The position numbers and the translations under genes are program-made. Shown here piece by piece: positions 57,808 to 64,000 of a DNA stretch of 64,000 bases. How positions within the stretch are numbered: position 1 is the first letter of the stretch; each line of letters starts with the position of its first letter. Origin of the DNA: Leucocoprinus leucothites. Its lineage: Eukaryota; Basidiomycota; Agaricomycetes; Agaricales; Agaricaceae. The notes under the pieces were generated by a model. The model did no database searches. It saw only the letters and a program-made list of their open reading frames with translations, and was not told the DNA's origin. The stretch is from assembly GCA_013368445.1 (NCBI GenBank), contig JAACJO010000004.1:1984001-2048000 (forward strand), given 5' to 3'.

Positions 57808-58675
57808 GGAGTAACAAGTTACGTCATGTTCAGACATTCGTGCCAATTTTTTCATGTACATTGTAATTATATCCAATTGTGTAATTCTTGCCACTGGTAT
57901 TCTATACTGTGGAATAGTGCATGGGCCCTGTGGAAAGAAGACATGCATGTCAGCGATGAGAACGCAAGAAGAATATCAGGAGTCGATGCAAGAGGATCAG
58001 AAGTCGGTGGTTGTCCGCAGCACCAAGATGATGGCGATTGGAAGTCTAACATGCTGTGTGACTTATGGCCATATGGCCATCCTATAATCCTCTAAAAAAA
58101 GAGAAGCACCGAAAGGTATGATCGTGGCTGGATGGGGAGGGTAGAATAAGAAAATGTTTTCGATCAACATAGAAAAACAAAAAAGTCACGTGATATACCT
58201 AATTGGCAAGAGAGAACCAATTTGAAAACCGATGACACCTTGCCTCATGTTAGCGGTGAGGCAGCAACATGAGAACCCAAGACAGCTGATCCGAGCTTCA
58301 AAGGCTTGCCTGCTCAATGCGGTGGTCCATTACAAAAACCAGCCCCCGCTTATCACGATGCTGGATAATTGACACGCCTAGAATCATCTTCACTAACTCC
58401 TGAACGCCCATCTCATCCCATATTTGCTCGTGTACGCCAGCCCACTGCCTTGCTGATAGGGCATCCCTCTGTTGTCGTGTGCCAGCCTGTCCATTCGTTA
58501 TTGTAAGTAGCATCCCTACGATCGCTATTATCACGTTTCTAATTGATCAATGGATCATTGCAGGGCGACAACAATCATCCATCTATCGGCTTGTTTCCTT
58601 CTTTATTACGCACGGGGTTGCGTACCCTTTCGACCAGCTTGCCCTTTGGATCGCGTAATTAATTTCAAGACATCA
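57808..58675. other. intergenic, no gene firmly supported
   Basis: About 870 bp. A 71-codon minus-strand ORF at 58298-58513 (MLLTITNGQAGTRQQRDALS) looks weakly coding but has no family match. The rest holds the 3' flank of the helicase and promoter of the next gene. Confidence 0.4.
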
Positions 58676-59655
58676 ATGCCAGCTCATGGATCTAATCGTA
58701 AAGACCTGAACGCCAGTTCTAGCTCAGGGGGAGGTGCTGTTTCGTCCGGCCGTTTGCCCCAGGATAAATCTCCATTTCTACCTCCGGCCACTCCCGCTAT
58801 CACTGGCATCGACTACCCTTCCCGTCTTGATACGCTTTCCGAAATTGACTCTCGTCGATTTCAATACCACCATCAACCAAGCTCCATGTCCTCTAGTCAC
58901 CAATCTCAGGTCAACAACCAACTGTATAACCTCCCCAATACTGGCGGCTCCGCAATTGGCGAGTCTAATGATCTACCTGCCAACACCCTGTCGCTGGACG
59001 ACGTATGGAGTGCGATCAGGAAGAAGAAAGAGCGTCAGATGGCGAAGGAGAAGCCAAAGGTCCAGTCTCTTGAAGAAGTTGCCCCAGAGCAATTGCCTGC
59101 TGGCGCGCCGATCCAGGACGAGGGTCCAACTGTCCAAATTCCGGTTTTGGAGTCGCATATGTCTCCGACAAAGTCTCTCAAGAAGCACAAGTCGATGTAC
59201 GTCTTTAATCGAGTCTAACCTCGTGCTGCTGATCCTAAAGGTTGGTTTGTTGCACCCACTTTTCAAACCGTAGTTCTACCCTCCGCGAATCGAGTGATGG
59301 GAAATCACTAGTGGCAACCTATGAATTGCCACAGGAAATCGAAAAGCAGAATGTCCACATCAGCTTTCAACGGAATCGCTTGGTTGTTACATGGGTGACG
59401 GTAGAGGTGATTGAATATGAAGAAGAGGATGGGGTGGTGTACAGGGAGCGATTCGAGAACTCCCACCATAGGACAATACCATTACCCGAAGGAACCAGAG
59501 TATGTGTTTGATTATTCACTCGTCGCTTATGTATCTGATATGTCCGCCAGTTTGAGGAGGTTCAGGCTATCATGAATGGGCGGCGACTTTCCTTACGCTA
59601 TCCCAACATGCGTTGCCTACGAGTGGAACAACGGTCAAGATCTGGCAACTCTTGA
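58676..59655 (+). CDS. alpha-crystallin/Hsp20-like domain protein
   Basis: A Ser/Pro/Gln-rich N-terminal region (MPAHGSNRKDLNASSSSGGG) of about 170 residues contains a short charged helix LDDVWSAIRKKKERQMAKEK. After an intron comes an alpha-crystallin-like beta-sandwich: SLVATYELPQEIEKQNVHIS, NRLVVTWVTVEVI, VVYRERFENSHHRTIPLPEG, then after a second intron FEEVQAIMNGRRLSLRYPN, ending RSRSGNS. The 'xRxFxLPEGxxx..A.xxNGxLxI' logic of small heat-shock proteins is recognisable. The long disordered front is unusual for a canonical sHSP. An in-frame ATG at 58550 would extend the N-terminus by 42 residues; 58676 has a purine at -3 and begins the conserved-looking part. Confidence 0.75.
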
Positions 59656-59999
59656 ATGCTTTGAAAGGACGCTTAGTACATGTATAACAGTTTAATTATA
59701 ATGTTATAGACTATCAACAGGTTACACTAGTTTCACCTTGGATGATTGAATCAAATGTGGTCGTTGCAGCGAGCCTTGTGTGTTTGTGCTGATAGGTCGT
59801 TTCAAAGGCTGGTCTAGAGTATGAGCTTTGTCCACATAAGACAAGAGACTATCCGTTTGATGGACTAGCCAGCAGTTGATGCTTTTGCGATCTATCATGA
59901 CTTATGTTTAGCTACCAGGTCAGCAAACAGAACATATTGTTGATTCGAGATCATAGTGGAAGCCACGCGTAATAGAAGCCCAGTAACACGTTCAAAGAC
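59656..59999. other. convergent intergenic region
   Basis: About 340 bp between an alpha-crystallin-like gene and an unrecognised minus-strand ORF. If the ORF is spliced at its 3' end (a GTGAGT donor overlaps its stop), a last short exon could lie here near 59890-59910. Confidence 0.4.
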
Positions 60000-60812
60000 T
60001 CACTGCCGAGTTTTCATGAGCATTGCCGTATAGCCATCTTCAGCTTTGGAAAGAGGCACAAAGAGTAAAGGAGAACAAGTGACGCCCGCTCCACCTCCAT
60101 GTCCGCTAGTTGTCGTTCCGTTCGTAGCATAGTGGCCCACTCTTGAATGGTATAGCTGAGAAATGGTGGACAGAGGACTTTGCCAACGTGTGAGGGGGAA
60201 CTCTGGTTTACTTTTGTTGTGAGCACGAAAAAAGTGCGAGTATCGGAAGGGATTGTCCCGTCTGCTAGGAACCACAACGGTACCTCGACTACACCGCGGC
60301 TGAGGAGGTGAGATGTCTTGAAAAGAAAGCGGTGCCTTCGAGAGCGGCGTATCCTTGGGTTGGACGAGGTCATTAATGGGATTAACCCCAGTGGCGATAG
60401 CAGCTTCATATATGCGCTTCTTGAACGGCCGCTTTTGCTTGTGCTGCTTGCGCATATTCATCTCCTTACAACAAGACGACAGGGAACAACCAGAGCACCC
60501 AGAGAAGGATTTAAGCACTGGAGATCCGTTTCTGACAACTACTCTTGATCGTAACTTCAACTGATTGATTGTGGAGGCGTCGGAGCTGCGGGCAGAATGC
60601 GCGAGCATAGTGTTTAAAAGTGTGCCGGACTTCTCCTGTCGACAAGTCTCAACTCCACGAAGCAGAAACCGCTCTACTGTCATGATGGGTGTCGGCTTCC
60701 CTGAGCTAGTTGCGTATTCGTGAGATCCTTTCGACCCGCAGAAATGCGTTGTGAGTTTACTACCTCGCCATCGGTGATCCAGACAGGGGAGAGAAAGTCG
60801 TAGCTCTTTCAT
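60000..60812 (-). CDS. hypothetical protein, 270 codons, basic
   Basis: A single uninterrupted frame of 270 codons, unusually long for this window outside recognised genes. It begins MKELRLSLPCLDHRWRGSK; an alternative in-frame ATG gives MTVERFLLRGVETCR. A Cys-rich segment (SGCSGCSLSSCCKEMNMRK) precedes a Lys/Arg-rich stretch (KQHKQKRPFKKRIYEAA), suggesting nuclear targeting if translated. A C-terminal TSGHGGGAGV is low complexity. The stop codon overlaps a GTGAGT donor, so the true 3' end may differ. I do not recognise a family; it could be a lineage-specific gene or chance ORF. Confidence 0.4.
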   Translation of the reverse strand: MKELRLSLPCLDHRWRGSKLTTHFCGSKGSHEYATSSGKPTPIMTVERFLLRGVETCRQEKSGTLLNTMLAHSARSSDASTINQLKLRSRVVVRNGSPVLKSFSGCSGCSLSSCCKEMNMRKQHKQKRPFKKRIYEAAIATGVNPINDLVQPKDTPLSKAPLSFQDISPPQPRCSRGTVVVPSRRDNPFRYSHFFRAHNKSKPEFPLTRWQSPLSTISQLYHSRVGHYATNGTTTSGHGGGAGVTCSPLLFVPLSKAEDGYTAMLMKTRQ

Positions 60813-62108
60813 CGACCAAGGCTATCTCCAATTCTTGAGGTATATCTGCCACATCACCGCACTTTGTTCCACTGCTTTCAAGAGTGCATTCGCTGTAAAT
60901 ATAGTAACCTATTGAAGGGTCTATGGCTCGTCGCCGACGTTTCCGGGCCTGTACAAGCTGGAAGTTCTAGATGTGAATCGTGCTTCTAATTTGAACATGA
61001 GCAAGCTTTCGTACTTGATCGATATTAGACATCGTCGAGTCGTGCAAATGGGTTCGTTGCAGTTAATGGGCGAACCTTGATGCATATAAGTACTAAGCAC
61101 ATAATTTAAGATGAAGACGGTGAGAGACTATTACCAAATTCATCCCTTTGAATTTTGAATTTCGATCCACTGGCACCGCCACACACCCATTGCTTTCGTC
61201 TTTTCAACATGATTTCCTGCTCAAGTTTCGCTTGATGGTCCATCAAGGCCCTCGCCTAGTTTCCATATCTTTACCTTGATTTTACTCTATCTGGCTGATC
61301 GCCCACAATGGCCGCCTGGACAACCTATAAACAAAATGTTAGCCGCATTCACCGATCGTTCTTGTAACATCCAACCAGTGGATCATGCCTTCGTATGGTT
61401 TGCATGGAACATGACGATCGATCCCAACTCGCTGATGATTAATTCATTCCCCATTTCACAACTGAATTCTGGGGTACATCATCAAAAGTCGCCGAAAGAC
61501 GCACTGGACAGCAAAAATGGATGAGAGGTGTATCCGCAAGATACTCTTTTTCGCCCATTCTTCGGGGGATTGTAAGCCCGGTGGGCGTGACTCTACGAAC
61601 CAAGAGATCTCAGCGGCCTTCAACCTGGGAGTAACATCAAATGGTAGGTTTCACTCCCTCGTGGCAAGGGCTGATCTCACGCTTGACCGATATACTTATA
61701 GGTAACACGGAACCATCCATGTCTTCTTCATTTCTCACATACATTTATTTCGGTCTCTCCGCGATGCACGAAACATCTCGGCATCACAACATAGCTACAC
61801 CAGGTCCCTTGGGCTGATATTAATTGGCCAGTCAATTGACTTCACTAAGGTGCAAGCTCATTCACCCGACATATCATGCAGTTGGGGTTCAGGGGAGCCG
61901 TACTGTATGGCCCCGGTGCTGTATCGTGACGCTCATTGCATAGCATCCCAGAAATGATCAATGATGCTTGGCTTGATCTCCGGGACTTATGAATCAGAAT
62001 AGACGCTAGCATCGAGCTGGGTCTTTTATAGAAGTCTCGCATGCAGTATCTGGCCTACTTCTACCGCTCTCGCTCCCTCGCTTGACAGCTTGTTTCCCCT
62101 CGCCCTCC
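60813..62108. other. intergenic, no gene supported
   Basis: About 1.3 kb. The plus frame at 61276-61524 contains a coding-like snippet (VDHAFVWFAWNMTIDPNSLM) but it does not extend through plausible splice sites to a recognisable protein. Confidence 0.4.
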
Positions 62109-63538
62109 ATGATCGACATACCAACCTACCTCATTGTCTACGATGTCTTCTCATTCACGTCTGCCTTCATTCTAGCTACTACTATGATGACCGCTATATG
62201 CTCGAAACAGATCTACAGAGGGAAAGGGTGGTACGGTATGATGTCTTGCTGGCTAGTCTACGCCCTGTCCTATGGCCTACTGGTTGGGAGACAAATAGGG
62301 CCCGAACCGAACTTCGCCCATTGCTTTATCCAAACAATCTTCATTTACGCAGCCCCCCCTTTGTCAGTTTTCATCTAGACATCTCGCCTCTCTTGTCTTA
62401 CCAATCCCGGCGTAGAGTTGCAGTCGGGACATTATGCTTCTATCTCGATGTCAGTGCAGCCAGTGGGTCAGATTGAGGATAGAAAAACTGATTGCGTTGA
62501 AGTTCTACCTTGGGAGCTACTGGGATCCCTCTCGCCGTCGTTCACTGCGACCCGGGATCGCATACTTTGTGAGTGGAGTGCTCATAGCATACTGTCCTTG
62601 CTGATACAGCTATAGTTACTCTCCCTTCCATGGCTGGTTCACATAGCAATTGATGTTGAAGTTATAATTGTCAGTCAGTTCTGATATCTCGACTATGTCC
62701 CCTAATCTCGCTTCGAATCCCATAGATGACTGTAACCAGCACAGCTGATCCTGTCGTTGTTAAGATTGAATCCAACTTGTATTGCCACCTTCAGGAGAAC
62801 AGTCGTCCGTTCGTAGTTCACCTCAATAACAACAGTATATCATCGTGACACTGATCCGATATACAGCGGTCTAGTGAACGCGGCCATTGTGATTCTTTCA
62901 ATGGTTTTGTTGATACCTCTGGAGGGTACGATGCTCCAATCAAGTTTTGATCGTTACTGAATCAGCTGGCTAGTCTGGACGGGCATACAACTATATCGCT
63001 GCCGAAGTATCCGCATTGGGGAGGATTTCCGACAGTACCTGACTGTCTATTTACGAATCGCCGCATGCACTGTTGTTGCGGCTGCTGCGTTTGGGTGGGT
63101 TAACAGTGCCCTGAGCTTTCTGTGATACGAAATTTACCCAGTTTTCCAGACTCAGCGCAATCACCCTTGCTGATGTAAAAGGAGACAGTCTTGTCCAGGA
63201 CCTCAGCTTTCCTTGCTGTGAGATCACAAGTTTAGACCATGGGATTGAGGATAGAGTACTGACCAAACTTCAGTGTCAATGGCCGTATCTCTCATATTCG
63301 CCACCCAGCAGGTTTGGTTACTCAATTTGGATCCAAAGCGCCTCATTGATCTATTTTGTTCCATCAGGATTTGCTGCGTGTCTGGTTCTGCCGTCCTTCA
63401 TGGTATTCCAGAGTAGACCGGATTGCACCTCGATCTCTTCCCGATGACATAAAGCTTCTTCAAAACAAGCGTACTTTCCAATCAGAGTCCTCGAATTCAA
63501 GCCAATGGCAAGACCATCGGACGCCCATACCTTCGTGA
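62109..63538 (+). CDS. seven-transmembrane receptor-like protein (putative GPCR)
   Basis: Starts MIDIPTYLIVYDVFSFTSAF. Hydrophobic segments in order: VYDVFSFTSAFILATTMMTA, WYGMMSCWLVYALSYGLLVG, IQTIFIYAAPPL|VAVGTLCF, LLSLPWLVHIAIDVEVII, SGLVNAAIVILSMVLLIPLE, YLRIAACTVVAAAAFG and VSMAVSLIFATQQ. The last is followed by DLLRVWFCRPSWYSRVDRI and a soluble tail of about 45 residues. A Cys (LYCHLQENSRPF) lies in the loop before the fifth helix, as in many GPCRs. Each junction is supported by phase, except around 62455-62620, where alternative splicing fits. Ligand unknown; other fungal 7TM families are possible. Confidence 0.75.
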
Positions 63539-64000
63539 TCCGCTCCAACGAACCCCAGCACAACTCAGCCGTTATTGACCTGGCGTACTGAGGATCCCAT
63601 CCGGGTAACGAAAAGACGAACATCCCATGTTAAAAGGTAGCGGGGTACTCAGTCGTAGGGCATGAGCAGTTGAGGAACTCATCTCATCAGTAGATAAGGA
63701 GTGGTCATAGAACTTTTGACTCAGTTCATGGAGTGTGTTTTGCAGGAATCTTGTGGCTTGAATGCTTATAGGACAATTTTTCCCACCAACATGCTCCTTT
63801 TTAAACCGAAAATTTTCTTCTTCGATATGATCGTCATGTCAAACAAGCTTGAAATGGAAGTAACTCATATCTACTCACGTTGTCCAACAGGATCACGTCT
63901 CACTACCCCAGTTCAGAATGTTCTCCTTTCACTCAGGCTCAATTTGAGCCTTGGGTTCAATAGCTGTATCGCTGCGTCTAGTAGAAACTCTATCAACATA
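63539..64000. other. window edge; possible 3' end of a further minus-strand gene
   Basis: Minus-strand frame 64000-63929 reads YVDRVSTRRSDTAIEPKAQI and stops shortly after at 63929-63931, which looks like a soluble C-terminal tail of a gene starting beyond the window. A second minus-strand snippet (RFLQNTLHELSQKFYDHSLS, about 63680-63750) is also coding-like. Neither can be assigned. Confidence 0.25.

Noticed and set aside
58298..58513. 71-codon minus-strand ORF (MLLTITNGQAG..)
   Set aside because: Weakly coding-like but no homology recognised and no splice or context support; kept only as a note.
63351..63623. 90-codon minus-strand frame overlapping the end of the 7TM gene
   Set aside because: It is antisense to the well-phased C-terminal exons of the receptor-like gene and shows no family motif.

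Overview
The window looks like chromosomal DNA from a mushroom-forming basidiomycete (Agaricomycetes). Genes are densely packed on both strands and broken by many short introns of about 45-68 nt with GT..AG ends. The families present (MUP1-type permease, fungal-type metacaspase, fused uridine kinase/UPRT-like protein, DH-PH-CNH RhoGEF, and the large basidiomycete family of AIG1-like G-domain proteins) are those of such genomes. No tRNA, CRISPR array, prokaryotic element or clear transposon was seen. I support one U2 snRNA gene and 26 protein-coding genes. Most gene models are spliced by eye from reading frame, splice consensus and family motifs.

Layout: U2 snRNA with its TATA box (0-0.3 kb, minus). 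A sterol-type 3-beta-HSD/SDR (0.5-2.1 kb), an amino acid permease (2.2-4.6), a secreted modular protein (5.2-7.9), cytochrome c oxidase subunit COX4 (9.3-9.9) and an MFS sugar transporter (10.2-13.2) all lie on the minus strand. Then come a metacaspase (14.1-16.5, plus), a Ppn2-like phosphoesterase (16.9-18.6, minus), an AIG2-like gamma-glutamylcyclotransferase (18.8-19.6, minus), an amidohydrolase (20.7-23.4, minus) and, diverging from it by 89 bp, the tRNA 2-thiolation gene NCS2/CTU2 (23.5-25.2, plus).

From 25.4 to 36.2 kb lies the most interesting segment: five paralogous AIG1-like G-domain genes in a row, in orientations minus, minus, plus, plus, minus. All five share the same intron framework, including a 34-nt micro-exon that carries exactly the P-loop. 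Their C-termini have diverged. Two end in coiled coil. One is truncated, with a changed switch motif. One is fused to a helical domain resembling fungal HeLo/MLKL-type four-helix bundles. One is fused to a kinase domain that has lost its catalytic residues. This resembles the modular, locally diversifying gene sets used in fungal self/non-self recognition and regulated cell death, but that role is inference.

The rest is mostly housekeeping: RMD1/RMND1-like mitochondrial protein (37.0-38.4, plus), secreted SGNH esterase (38.5-39.7, minus), uridine kinase URK1 (40.0-42.3, minus), secreted lactonase-type beta-propeller (43.0-44.6, plus), Rom2-like RhoGEF (44.8-48.5, minus), vacuolar Ca2+/H+ exchanger (50.9-53.7, minus, with an apparent 8-nt micro-exon), Srs2-like helicase (54.3-57.8, plus, with an apparent GC-AG intron), an alpha-crystallin-like protein (58.7-59.7, plus), one unrecognised ORF (60.0-60.8, minus) and a seven-TM receptor-like protein (62.1-63.5, plus).
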